From Phoronis australis (taxonomy: Eukaryota > Phoronida > Phoronidae), in the NCBI GenBank assembly GCA_002633005.1, contig NMRA01000427.1:69518-133517 (forward strand): a stretch of DNA of 64,000 nt, in the 5' to 3' direction. The notes under the pieces were generated by a model that was not told the origin of the DNA, did no database searches, and worked only from the letters and a program-made list of their open reading frames with translations. Below, one piece after another: positions 48,716 to 60,739 of this stretch. The position numbers and the translations under genes are program-made. How positions within the stretch are numbered: position 1 is the stretch's first letter; each line of letters starts with the position of its first letter.

Positions 48716-49150
48716 CAAGATTCTCAGGGTAATAAATCATGTGTAGTGTTTGGTGTTCAGTGTAAGGAGCCCGCTGCTCAGGCGGCTATATTGGTAAAAC
48801 GAAAGAGTCCATAAAATGCGTATGTCACAACTTATTCGCCGCCTAGTTACGGGGACTGACACGTATGACTCGGCTATTTTCAACCACCCACTGCAGGAGC
48901 CACTGGACATGATTTCGATATGATTATCACTATCCTAGGCTGCGAGGGAGAATGGTTCAAAAGGGTTGTCAATGAAACTCTGCTTGAACGCATGGAATGA
49001 ACGAGGTAGATTTGTCACACTTATGGGATCGTGTCCTGACCTCCGTCCATGCCACGTCGTCTGGCTAAAACGCCACCTATTAGCCAGAACAATAATAACA
49101 TCAATAGCCAATTAGCTGAAGTCTGTGAGAGACGGCGCCAATTTCATTTA
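48645..49150 (+). pseudogene. Penelope-like endonuclease, plus copy
   Basis: The plus strand reads VFGVQCKEPAAQ, then in another frame RLVTGTDTYDSAIFNHPLQE, then ATGHDFDMIITILGCEGEWF and a degenerate VNETLLERM. This is the QC, H-x-GH-F, IL-x-x-E-x-EWF and VKEA-E order of Penelope-like GIY-YIG endonucleases. Several frameshifts and stops make it inactive. It is more complete than the minus copy, lying head to head with it. No reverse-transcriptase core is present in either. Confidence 0.8.
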
Positions 49151-49161
49151 AGCAAATTCCA

Positions 49162-49554
49162 TTATTTGACTGCAACGAGAGGGATTTCGAGAACTTGTCT
49201 ACTAAATTTGTTGTGAAACGAACGATCGAGGACGTTCGTGAGCGCACACCTTATGTGTGACTTTTCATATTGGCGTGTCTCAAGAGTAATGAGAGCAGGA
49301 AAGTGGCATTCCATTGATCCCAACTCAGAATTGGTCGACACAAATTGAACTACTGCATAGTGGCTGATTAAATTAAAACCATTGGAGCAAATTCCGCTGT
49401 CAGACCCATTATTGTATTGGTTGAATTTCACTAGACATTTTTCAACAATTTGGTTGGAATCGAAGTTCCCCCGCTTCAGCAGCCGCAGACTCTGGATGTT
49501 ACGGATGTTCGCAGTGGGGCTGTATGGAACCTTTTCAATCTGCTGAAATTTCAA
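49162..49554 (-). other. Unrecognised 130-codon open frame
   Basis: Minus-strand frame preceded by an acceptor-like TTTTGAAATTTCAG. It contains IEKVPYSPTANIRN and GSMECHFPALITLE. I know no matching family. It abuts the plus Penelope-like copy and may lie in that element's 3' region on the opposite strand, so it could be incidental. Confidence 0.2.
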
Positions 49555-50149
49555 AAGGTTTGACCTTTTCGAAATACAATATTTGTCGGCACTAGAATAG
49601 CAGAAATGACGTAAACACGCTATTTTACCAGCAGATTGAAACCGCCCGTTAGTATATAAACTACAAGCAATCTGTAGGTGGCACTGAACGTCTGTCCACC
49701 AAAGACCCGATCGCCGTCTGGCGGGTTAGTGAATTTCAATATGGCGCGACTATTTCAAAAGTCAGCTATTCGACACGTTTCTACTGTCCAGAAAGATAGC
49801 TCCTAGGGAGATTCTATTTACTAATTATATGTCTGCTGATTCTGTAACTACAACAGAACTGTAATTTTACATTTAAATTAACTCAAGTGACTCTCACTAA
49901 CCTGTGCCTGGGTTTATGAAATGTTCGTCTTCGGGAACCCACCTAATCTTTCTCCAAACACACCTGTACGCTAGGCTGTAATTTTTTTCCAGACTACGTT
50001 TCTGACAACCAACATACAGCAATGTAGGACTAATATGGTCGCTTCTATTGTATTGTCAACAAATGATTTCATCACTGGCATGACTTCATAGGAATCCCAT
50101 GGAAAACTAGATCGCAAGCTGGTCACTCAGAGATCGGTAGATTGGTGCA

Positions 50150-50405
50150 TACATTTTACACTTGTTATAATAAAGGCATTTATAGTATCTGTAACCGGCT
50201 GATGTGCGCCCAAGGTAGGATATCCATGAGACCTACATGTGCATATACATGTATATTGTTATATCCATCAAATATGCAAAAATGCAAATAATGGTAGCGT
50301 CTATTGGTAGTAAACATGCAACGAGCTAAGGCCGTTTGCATGGACGTTGCAAGTTATACAATGCCTTGTGAACTCCATACGACGTCATTCGGCACGAGAT
50401 GTCAA
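50150..50405. repeat. Dispersed repeat, copy 1 (partner at 55.1 kb)
   Basis: Same-orientation match with 55115-55330: TTATAATAAAG, then GTAACCGGCTGATGTGCGCC, GATATCC, GTTATATCCA, CAATGGTAGCGTCT-like and GCAAGTTA blocks in order, with indels between. Identity is about 75%. Uncharacterised family. Confidence 0.75.
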
Positions 50406-50409
50406 TTAA

Positions 50410-52165
50410 GTGCTGTCCGCTAGTAAACAAGCAGAACAGCAAAACAAATCCACTAGAACTAAAACCAAGGTCACTCTATCCCTGGCACAGTCTCTGTCAT
50501 TTATTGAATGACTCATTTTTCGAGGACTCCAAAAATGTCATTTAAATGCTAATGGTCTTGCTCAATTTGAAATCGGCTGAGAGCGCATGAGTACTTGTTC
50601 AACCACCGCCTTTCTACGACTTCACCACGCTTTTGATCTAACCAGCGGTGTGGGACTAATTTTGTCGCCAAGAAAATGAGAGTGAAGGATATTTTCACCG
50701 ACCGAGTGAAATCAACAAGAAAATGAAAGCGCACGGAGGAGCGACATTTGGCGAAAAGACGACGGGTTTTTGTCATTGGCTGACTGCTATATAGGCAATC
50801 CCTGGCGAACTCTAATTCGACGTTGTCCACTTCATTGTTAGTGAGCAAACGTCTTATTGCATGATATAATGCCTACTTAAATTTGTAGCAAAAAATGCAT
50901 TCTTGTAATTTAATGAATCATTCAACACTAAATACCATCAATCACTAACGCTTACCCCAACCCCTATGAGAGCCTAAGCAGACTGTGACTAGCCCTTCGT
51001 AATCGAATCACAAAGAAATGCTCGTGGCTTATTCGCGACCCTGAAGAAGATCTTTCCCTAATTTCTGTTACAATGCATAGATATTAAACATTCAGCGGCT
51101 ACTATTTATTTTTCAATTTCAAATACAGTCGTGATGGTCGTGCGTCTTACTTATTGTTGAAACTTGTACGCTAAACAGGAGTTCGTTTTACGACGGCAAT
51201 TATCTCATCCAGCACGTTCAGCCAAGCCCATATATATAGCGGCTCGCCTCAATCCGTGACGGCGCCATCAAGCTTTTGATGTGCCGAGGACTTCGTTGGA
51301 TACCCTGGGCAATGAGCTTGCTCTAGGGTAAATAGCGCACGCTTTCTAGTCCACTTGCGTAAAAATCCTGCAAGCGCAATAGTTGCCTAATGAGCCAATA
51401 AAGTGAACCCCTACAGGGGATGCACGTGCTCTCTCAAGCAATAAATTTGTATAGTTTATGAGCGTGAGAACTTTTAGGTTGTGGGGGGGCTGGTTCCCAA
51501 CGTAACGCTCTTCCGGAAACACACCGGCAGTGTCCTCCGTCTTTGTATACGAAGAGAATGGGCTGGGGAGCTTGTCGGACCTCCTATGTGAGTTTTGTAG
51601 TGCAGGTACCACTGTCGTAAAGTATAAAGTGTCCACACATCAATGATTACAGAGTACAAATGAATTAACTAATTTTATTCATTCAGACCTTCACTGAAAC
51701 AAGAATATCAGCAGCAAACATAAGTTATACTTCTGGCATGAATAACCATTCTTAAACTGTGTGGACGATCGACATTCCAGTGCCAAAACGATGCTTGAAC
51801 CACACAATGCGGATATCATCTGACCAGTTAATCAGCTGGAATTGTGTTGACATACATGTACATGTAACTGGTTACACTTGCAGGGATATTTGAGGGTCCG
51901 ACCATGGTAAAGACTGCAATCAATGCATGTCTATTGTCATGCAGGGACGAATGTAGAGACCGCCTACAAGACTGGCTCGTCGTGGTGTGTTGCAAATACA
52001 TGTAACTAGAATTTGTCTCCACCAATCACGGCAGGTCATTTACAATAACAAAAACCAACATAGAATTAGTACTGAACTTCTCATTAAAATTTGCAACTGA
52101 TATGAAATAACAGCAACACGGAGCGTTTAAATGTGCTCACGAATGCATTGCAAATGGTGTGCTTT
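50410..52165. other. Unassigned non-coding sequence
   Basis: No gene recognised. Minus-strand frames at 50549-50848 and 51346-51636 are about 96-99 codons long without motifs. Confidence 0.5.
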
Positions 52166-52169
52166 TAGG

Positions 52170-53390
52170 GTTACTTATTTGTATCATAAAAATAGGCACT
52201 AGATGGTGCAAAACATTCAATCCATGCAAAAACAGGAATATGCCATATTTCATAAAAATCTGTCAAGGAACTTCAGAGAAACAAAGGAAAACAGAATAAA
52301 ATGAAATTGCCACTATTGGGCACAATGTCCGTTGGGTCCGCCTATGAAGATACTGAGTTAAACGTAAAAAACTAAAATTGTCACTAGGGGGCACAACAGT
52401 AATCAGATCTGTCCGAAAGTCGTCGTCATCTGTAGTCAACATCACATAAATACACTTCCTAAATTAAGTAAAGATCCTGCGAACGGTTTAGGAGATACAG
52501 CCATAGACACAACAAAACAAAACTGCCACTAGGAGGCTCCACAGTAGTCGAAATCGTCGGAAACGCATCGTCAACCGTCCTCTTTATAGTAAGCACATAC
52601 ATGACAATTTTCACAATCATCCTTTGAGCGGTTTGGTTGATAGAGGGGTGGACGCAAAAAACAGACCCGAAAACAGTAAAAATGACCACTAGGTGGCGCA
52701 AGCTAGGTTGAATCCATTCGAAAATGGAAGGATAGCGCCATCTCACTCATACGTGCCTACATATTAAATTTCATGAAAATCCATTGACTTTTGAAGACAC
52801 AAAGAAAAACTTGAAAAACATTGCCACTAGGGGCACACCGGTAGACGGATCCGTCAAAAAGTCGTCGTCTTCCGTTGTTAAAATCACATAAATACACTTA
52901 GTAAATTTCGCAAAGATCCTGTGAACAGTTTAGGAGATACAGCCATAGGCGCAAAAAACTGCCATTAGGAGGCGCTGTAGTCGTCGAAATCGTCGGAATA
53001 TCACCGTCAATCGTCCTCTTTATAGTAAGCACATACATGCGCATTTTCACAACCATCCTTCGAGCGGTTTAGTTGATAGAGGGGTGGACGCAAAAAAACA
53101 GACTCGAAAAGAGTAAAAATGGCAACTAGGTGGCGTAAACTACGTCGAATCCATCCGAAAACGTAAGGATAGCGTCATCTAACTAATAGATACCTACATA
53201 CCAAATTTCATGAAAATCCGTTCCGCACTTTTGAAGATACAAAAGTAAGCGTAAAAAACTAAAAAATGCCACTAGGGGGCACACGGTAGTTGGATCCGCC
53301 CGAAAGTTCGTTCATGGCGTCCCATATATGAATGGAACATATGTGCCAAATTTCATGAACGTATGTCAAAGGGTTTTGGAGATAGAGCCG
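52170..53390 (+). repeat. Higher-order tandem repeat, period about 440 bp
   Basis: CACTAGG-type starts at 52382, 52527, 52687, 52825, 52963, 53124 and 53270 fall into three monomer types: A (GGGGGCACA), B (GGAGGC) and C (GGTGGCG). A recurs every 443-445 bp, B at 436 and C at 437, so the unit is A-B-C repeated. Each monomer also carries fixed phrases such as TTTAGGAGATACAGCCATAG, TTTCATGAAAATCC and GTCGTCGTC. Partial monomers precede it at about 52197 and 52311. Confidence 0.85.
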
Positions 53391-53482
53391 CGGACGCCGG
53401 ACGGACGCACCCCGGACGGACGAACGGACGGACGGACGGACGGACGGACGGACAGACGGACGGACGGACGGGCGGACGGAGA
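53390..53482 (+). repeat. (GGAC)n tract
   Basis: Nearly pure GGAC repeats with a few substitutions, closing the higher-order array. It leaves G/R/T/D-rich frames open on the plus strand and P/S/V/R-rich ones on the minus, which are not genes. Confidence 0.95.
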
Positions 53483-53484
53483 TG

Positions 53485-55105
53485 ACGGCATAATGCGTCC
53501 ACATATAAATGTGTGGGCGCATAAAAATGAATATACGTGTACTTCTCGTCATCATGCAGCTGAATTTGTAGAACGATCGTTTGCTCAAAACTTAGCTTTG
53601 AGCAGACTTGATTTTCAATAAAGTCCTCCTATCGCACGATAATTGTAACCTATCTCCGTCTCAGCAACTGTCTTGAAGGAAAGATTTCGAAGCTGCTGGA
53701 ACCTCGCAAAATCGAGAATGCGGTGTATTTAAACAGCACGAAGCGTTGTGTGGATAAAACATCTTTCCCAACCAAATATTCGGAATACCCACAAGACTGA
53801 TGTCCAACTGGTGAAGGAGACTGTCAGGTAAATTTGATGTTCTGCTTCAAAACTGTCTCCAGTTGTCTAAACGTTGATTTTCAAATGATATTCAACTTTC
53901 GTGGATTCTTGTTTTCAAAAATGTCTTCAAATATCGCTGCACTTGTTTAAAATCACAGCTCTATCTTTATTTCTACAAATAATTTATTTATTAACACATT
54001 ATTTGACGTCAGAAATAAAAATGCTCGAATTAAGTACAAGACTTTATCTGCCATTTTCGACGATTTTTGCAGCATCGAGTTGTTCTTAAGCGCGTAAGCC
54101 GACCGTAATGCATTTCTGCACACTAATTTCATATTCTATGCCGGAGGAATGTTGTCTCGGTGATGTTTTGATTTCCCTTGGAACAATCGAGGTATCAGCG
54201 TTAACAATAATGGCCCTGAGCGATGTTTTGAAAAGGGGAGGCTATTATGCTGCGTGAGTTCTAGGCCCAGTTCCTCACATTGAAAATAGGAATAGATAGT
54301 AATAACAATAAGACGCCCACGGTTTATCTTTCAGAAGTTCGTGTTAAAGACAAGAAATGGCAATATCCATGGTTACGTTTAGTGGTTATCAATGATTGTG
54401 CGACGGTTTTTTTTTAAACATGAGTTTAAATTTCTCATTGAGGGAGGATTCAGAAACTTGGTTGAAAACGGACAGTTTTGATAAATCCTTGATGAAGTGC
54501 AGCGTGATTAAACGAGGGCTGTCCATATTACCTTAACTCCCAAAATTTGGAACAGTGCCATCACATCGCCACCTAGTGTCCAATAGCTTCCGAAGACAGC
54601 TGTTGCGAGTAGCCGAAACTGTCAAGGTACAGCGTTTTTGCTTGGTTGTGTCAATAAGAATTAATCTATGCTGTCGGAAATCGTTTTTAAAATGTTGCAC
54701 TAATGCAAGAGGAGCTATCAAAAATTGAACTTTCAGTCGCTTTTAGGGAAAATGTTATACGAAAGGACAACACAATGTTAATTCAAAAAATTGTAACAGC
54801 GTTGTTGATATTTCATATTCCATAATATTAATACCAATTCCTGCTTTTTATCTTTGAAACGGAGTGGATATATTTCTTCTATCGTCTGTCTAAACTTTTA
54901 AAATCATAGTGTGCGTGTTTCCCTCCGCTAAAGAATTCAGTTCAAGTCAATGGCAGACATCAGTGACTGCTCGTCCACGATGTACATAGGCTTAATTTGT
55001 TGCAAATATTGATGAGTATACTTTTCAAGGTAATATATACCACTCAAGGGAAACAAGGTCGCAAGTTCGTCTTATAGATATCGGAAGATATGCGTATACA
55101 TTGTT
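53485..55105. other. Unassigned non-coding sequence
   Basis: No gene recognised. Confidence 0.5.
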
Positions 55106-55114
55106 CGCTTTGTT

Positions 55115-55335
55115 TTTTCTTTCTTATAATAAAGATAATAGTAAGCATTTATCGGTAACCGGCTGATGTGCGCCCAAGATATCCGTGCAACCTGTATCGT
55201 TATATCCAACAAAGACTCAATAAAGCAAAACAATGGTAGCGTCTCATACGCAATAACCGTGCGACTCGCATACGCCCATCGCATGAATCTGGCAAGTTAA
55301 GCAATAGCTTGCGTGCAATGAACTTCGGGATTTTG
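55115..55335. repeat. Dispersed repeat, copy 2
   Basis: Partner of 50150-50405; shares GTAACCGGCTGATGTGCGCC and the CAATGGTAGCGTCT block in the same order. Slightly shorter than copy 1. Confidence 0.75.
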
Positions 55336-55339
55336 TGAA

Positions 55340-56868
55340 AGCGCTCGTGAGAAACGTTATGTTTCTGCTAAGCAGTATTTGGCAATAGGACGGTCTCGGG
55401 TAGAAATCTCTTTTATCCTGGAAGTTGGAAAACACGTTGTTTCATTGGTCTCGTTTTAGAAATTATTTCAGGAATATGGTATCCACGGACACTTATCACA
55501 TTTATCCAACTTTCTGCTGTCGGAGTTACAACCCAAAGCACAGCAGTAAAACCTCGCTGGCATAGCGGGAGGTCAAATAGATTTGATGCAGCCGAAAAAA
55601 ATGAAGAAATTAAGGCACCAAGATGATACGAGAAAGATGGGTAAATACCGCGACACACCTGTCCGTGTAATCCGGGACAGCCCTTTTTACAGAATAGAGC
55701 TCTTCATCACCAAAGTTACAGTTCAAGTAAACTGACTGAGATGCACTAAAAAACCCTTTAAAAGGGAAGGCAGCCGCTTTAAGATCACTGCTGGTTACAA
55801 TACGATTTTTGGGTATCTCAGAAAGAAATAAGGTTGAAAATAGCAGTAGGCTCTAATTGAGTACGGCAGTCCGAGAGTGTGGTTCGGTGGCCAAATCGTT
55901 TTCCAAATAATTTCAATTTCCGTATGCTTACTTCCTGTAAAAATTCATGCGCAGCTGACTTTAAGGGTGCCAAATGCATCGATTTCACGAAATAAACGGA
56001 ACAGTCGTAAACCAAATGTATTGAATCCAAGGAATATGTTATTAATTCAAAGTTTGGAAGTCACCACAAATTTTGAAAAGGAATTTTTTGATAAATTTTT
56101 ATGACTTTAATACTCGTTGTGGCGACTTTTTGGCGACTTGCGATTTTCCCAGGTCGCCAAACATACTTTAAAATCGCATTGGGGTGCTGCACGCAGATCG
56201 CAAATCGCGCATATCATGTGAACAATAGATGCTGGGATAAGATCTGGGCCTCGAATGTCACTTTGGGATCGAGTTCCTTTTGTATAATTAATAAGAACCC
56301 AAGGAGTTAGGATTGATGTAAAACATTTCAAGGTTAATCAGGCAATCTCGTTTTAACCAAATATAGCGCTAAGCCGGTTGTTTTCCTCTTTAAATAACAG
56401 ATAGAATTACCATCGTCAGTTCAAAGCAAGATGCGTTTGTCTATGGTTTTACTGGACCACCCCTAGATAACTGCAAAGATTCCCACGAGATCAATTCATC
56501 ACCAGGCTATCCCAGTTAACATTTGTGTTTTTAAGCTATATAGCGCTGTCATGGTGCGTGCCATGGGACTAAAAATAGTAAAACGTGTTTTACAGACGAT
56601 TACGACCATTAAGTACAAACAGTTTGTTTGTAACAGCGCCTTTGCAGACTAAGCAATTGCTTTCTAATAAGGTCATTGATGTTTACTCTTTTCCGCTTCG
56701 AACACCCAGTGTCCTCGACAAACATGTCCTGACGTTGCTCGCCTTGATTAGTTTGTCCTAGTTACTAGTTAAGGAGCGCATCCGGCAATGGTGACCAGAA
56801 GGGAGGTATAGTAATGTACAGAATGATACAAATAAGCACGGTTGAGAAACAATTTGACCGTCGGACGA
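55340..56868. other. Unassigned non-coding sequence
   Basis: No gene recognised. At 55758, TTAA followed by AAGGGAAGGCAGCC resembles the Kolobok-like terminus (11 of 14 positions) but the likeness stops there. Confidence 0.4.
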
Positions 56869-56871
56869 AAA

Positions 56872-57018
56872 AAATGACCGCTGGTGCTCCAGATCGACAG
56901 ACTCACCACAAACCAGTACACGTGGGGATCAAATGGGACCACCGCACCAGAAAATGGGACCGGCGCACCTAAAAACATTACCGCCGCACCACAAAACAGG
57001 ACCGCGGGAGACTGAACA
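56872..57018 (-). repeat. Heptapeptide-type minisatellite, minus copy
   Basis: On the minus strand, 21-bp units of GCGGCGGTCATGTTTTTAGGT type follow one another in frame, giving AVLFCG, AAVMFLG, APVPFSG, AVVPFDP. This tract lies within the longest open frame of the window (57272-56769 minus, 167 codons), which otherwise has no known motif and is probably not a gene. About 75% identical to the plus copy at 57953-58110. Confidence 0.7.
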
Positions 57019-57952
57019 TTACAGAAGCACAAACTGTTATCAATGTCTGTGTGATACTGGTTATGGCGTAGCCAGCTATGTAGCTGTATGAAGACTGTCG
57101 TCAAAATACGGCTACATGTACATGTAGGTTGGTGATGAGCTCCGTTAGACCCCGAAACTTCACAGAGCCCGGGTAGTTCTGCTTGCCACCTCGTCGTGAA
57201 ACTAATATAGAGATAACGACCGGCGTGGTTGCATGCAAAATCTGGGAGACAGCCGACGCTCACCTTGCCCATTTAACTGAAAACAATCTAAAAAACGACA
57301 TTTTCTAGCATAATTCTTCGTCTTTTGTAACAATCAAAAGTCTGACGCTGAATTCGTCATTGGCATTTCTCATAAGACGATGAGTGCTTCGCAGTAGCAA
57401 AATTTGTTCTAAACTTAGGTTTAGTATTTTATTACTAGCAACTTGTAACGAAATGAAACCAGATCCCATAATTTGTTGTGACATGTATGCAACCTAGTGG
57501 AAGAAAAGTTGATTACAGAATCAGGGGGAAAGAAACTGGCCAATAGTTGACGCAATAATTCATGACGCCGAAAGCGGACGCAAACGAACGCACCATAATT
57601 TTATCAGTAGAAGAGCAAAACGTCACTTTTCCCCCGAACACCCATAAGTAGTTTACTGACAATCCCTTTGTGTCAGCTTTTATTTGGGTAGCGTTTACCC
57701 TCATCGGCGTAAAGCTCTATAAGTTTAGTATGCACGTTTACCCAAGAACAAGTGAGCCCGTCGAACGAGATTTTTTGACTTTAATAAAACGTCAAATTGG
57801 AAAAATGAGTTTTATTTTGTTATAAAACTAACCCATTGGACTAAATTATCTGTGTTTAGCTTATTCATTGTAAATGTTTATTTTTTTTTCAATCGTTTTG
57901 ATGTCTCCATAATTGATTGGTGGGGCGGTCAAGTTTCAATCCCCGGCGGTCA

Positions 57953-58110
57953 TGTTCAGTCTCCTTGGTCCTGTTTTGTAGTGGGGCGGTCATGTTTTTA
58001 GAGGGGTCGGTCTCATTTTTAGAAACGGCTGTCCCTTTTGATCCCCGTAGCTCCTGTTCTGTGATGACTGAGTCTGATTTGGAGGACCGGCAGTCAACTT
58101 TTGGGTCTGG
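57953..58110 (+). repeat. Heptapeptide-type minisatellite, plus copy
   Basis: Inverted partner of 56872-57018: LVLFCS, GAVMFLE, GSVSFLE, TAVPFDP in one open frame, beginning at the shared GTTCAGTCTCC. The two copies are about 0.9 kb apart, with unassigned sequence between. Confidence 0.7.
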
Positions 58111-58114
58111 TAGT

Positions 58115-59380
58115 CATGTCGTTTCTCACCCGTGTCAAGAGGAACTTCACGATGTTTTAATGCAGCAATACACTAAAATAATCGAACTTGTGTTCCGGAG
58201 GTCCTCGACAACTTGGCCTTGGAATCCTCGCCTGCTCGTGTTTACGCAATAACTTGAAAACATTATTCATTCTTAATTACTTAGTATGTTCATACAAAGA
58301 AGAAGAAGATGTGGCATGAAAACTGGAGGTTTTGGGAATAAAACCTTTTTTTCTGAAAACTTATTTCTCAATACGTTTACACGTTGTTGTGTCATTTTAT
58401 TTGACATTTTAAATGTAAATTTCTGTATTTCGGTACCACAAATTGAATGACAAAACACCAATTTTCATCCGTCACACAACAGAAGAAATGTGAGAAAGTG
58501 GGAACGTTTTTAAAATGCAATTTCACCTAAATATTCACCAGTGATGTTTTAGTTAACTTGGGCCTAAATATGATCTCAATTACCGTGGTTTGACGTGGTC
58601 TTGCAAGAAACTTGCTCGACGGAACGCAACTCCTCAAAAATGTGGCGGCCAGTTGCTGTAAAAGGATGCTCTGCTAGGCAGGGCTTCACTTACCTACAGA
58701 TACATGTAGGTGTCGTGTCTAGGAATCTGTAATGACTACAGCAGACTTATGGGTCAACTGTCTGCCTCAAGTGATTTTTACCGCACCTCAGTGTTATCCG
58801 TATACAGCGACTGAGGCAAAATGCTCTATGATCTGACTACTACGTTCGTAATCATGGGCGTAAATGTAGAACACGCGGCCAGGGAGGTGTTTGCTGTTGT
58901 TAAATGATGCAATATTTAGTTTTTACCTGCGGCCGAAAGTGATTGGCTAAGAACTTAGCTCACTTACCCCCGCATAGGTCTATTATGAAGAATGACCTGA
59001 GAAGCAGGTGAATGAAATCCAACAAGTAAGGGCCAAAGCAGACGTCAACCATAGGCTGAGCTTTCCGCCTCCTGCGAAGCATAGCTGAGCTGACAGCTCA
59101 AGTTAAGGTTTTCTCATTTAAGCGTCAATGGTCATTTCAGCTACGGTTCACTCTATCCAGCCTCCCGTTCAGTAACGCTGGGGCCTCGCTAAAAAGCAAG
59201 GCGTCGCGAGATTACGTGAGATATTGCCATGTATTTTAAATGAGAACACGTGACTTGTGTTAGATTTTAGCTAAGTCCTAGCGTAGGTCCTAGAGTTATA
59301 CTGAACGCACGCCCAGGTATAAGGTACCTAGCTCAGCTCGTACATCCGTCTGCGTAGCGCCTCTCGCTGGTTCCCTGCGT
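58115..59380. other. Unassigned non-coding sequence
   Basis: No gene recognised. A small palindrome GCTAAGAACTTAGC lies near 58947. Confidence 0.5.
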
Positions 59381-59384
59381 GTCG

Positions 59385-59730
59385 CCAGGTGGTCGGTAAC
59401 CGGTACGCATGTACATGTATCCCTTAATTTTCCTCGGGGAATTTTTTTTACGTAGGTGTTCCTGATTTGCTAGTCGAGTTCTCAACAGGCAGCGCTTTAT
59501 GTAAACTGGCATGACTGATGGACTGAAGTGTAAAATGTGGTCTGTTGTACAGACAAATCGCTGCTTAAAATTCATGTTCAGAAAATGTCAATCCTAGAAA
59601 CTGTGGTTGCTCATTTCGGAGTGCATCTTTCTACTGTCGATGACTTTACTTTACGATACGGTCCTGTATTCGTACATTATGAATACACATCGGTTAAATT
59701 GGCCACTGAGATAAGTGTTTATTGTACATA
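59385..59730. repeat. Dispersed repeat, copy 2 (partner at 17.9 kb)
   Basis: Aligns with 17930-18290 in the same orientation. The 110-codon frame at 59537-59869 overlaps it but is not conserved in copy 1, so it is not supported as a gene. Confidence 0.7.
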
Positions 59731-59734
59731 TACG

Positions 59735-60620
59735 TGCTTCAAGCACGCGGCTTTTAAACATCACTGCGGAAACGAAATAGTTGTTGGGACGCCACTTGTT
59801 ATACTGTACAAAGCTAAAATTCGTTCACAGTTCGCCATTTTTTCACGGTGTTGTAAAGCTAACCAATGACTGCTGAGGTTACATCAACCAATGCTAAAGC
59901 GCGTGCCACTGCGTGATACCTGCGTGCTGGCTAGACACGCAGGGAGCCAGCGAGCGCAGCGCCTTGGGCAGCCCCTCATGCATCGTCGGGAGAGAACATC
60001 TCGTTTCTTTTTGCTGCAGACATACTGTATGCTACGTACTGGGCTCAAGTGTATTCGACACACATTTCTCTTTCTGAGCGGGTTGTAATAGATTATCTTC
60101 TCTTGATACAATCCTTGACTAGAGGAGATTATTGCAGACACTTCCAGTCAGCTCAGCATCAGTCTACATTGTTATGCGTTTGGCCAGTAAACATTGCTTT
60201 TCTAAATTCGACACTCGTGATTCGGATAAATTAGCTGACATTAGATTGGTAAATTATGCTGTGATCTTCAGCTAGGGATAGACTGGGTTGCATTGACGTC
60301 TCTGGTTGTTAATTCCCAGACAGGAATTCATACACCCTCAAAACGAACCTTATGATTGATATGTTTGAGATGGCATCGGAAAAATTACATGCGCTTATGG
60401 CTAAATGTGTAATCGTTTTACGCAATGTCATGTGTATGATATATTTGAGTAATCGACTATTGACATTTGAGACTTGCCACTTGAGTCTCTTGTAAACTAT
60501 TGCATATAATTGTTTAATTTCAAGTTAAGCTGGCGACGACATTCACTTGCTACTTTGTTTCCATTGTATTGATTAACTAGGTATTCAGTAAGCGCTGACA
60601 ATTCATCTTTTAGAGAATAA
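59735..60620. other. Unassigned non-coding sequence
   Basis: No gene recognised. Confidence 0.5.
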
Positions 60621-60623
60621 ATA

Positions 60624-60738
60624 CACGGGGTTGTCACGTGCGCGTATCAAAACATAGTACCCGGGGTTGTCACGTGCGCATATCAAAACATAATGCACAG
60701 GGTTGTCACGTGTGCGTATCAAAACATAATGCATGTGC
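60624..60738 (+). repeat. 36-bp minisatellite, three units
   Basis: Units of GGGTTGTCACGTGCGC followed by TATCAAAACATAATGCAC repeat with an exact 36-bp period (GTTGTCACGTG at about 60630, 60666 and 60702). Each contains the palindromic E-box CACGTG. As 36 is divisible by three, both strands stay open and give 12-residue repeats. Confidence 0.95.
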
Positions 60739-60739
60739 A

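Noticed and set aside
53259-53621. Repetitive G/R/T/D and P/S/V/R frames
   Set aside because: Translation of the GGAC tract and satellite monomers.
56769-57272. Longest open frame (167 codons, minus) as a gene
   Set aside because: It is held open by the 21-bp repeat; the rest shows no domain, and the inverted partner does not conserve the flanking frame.
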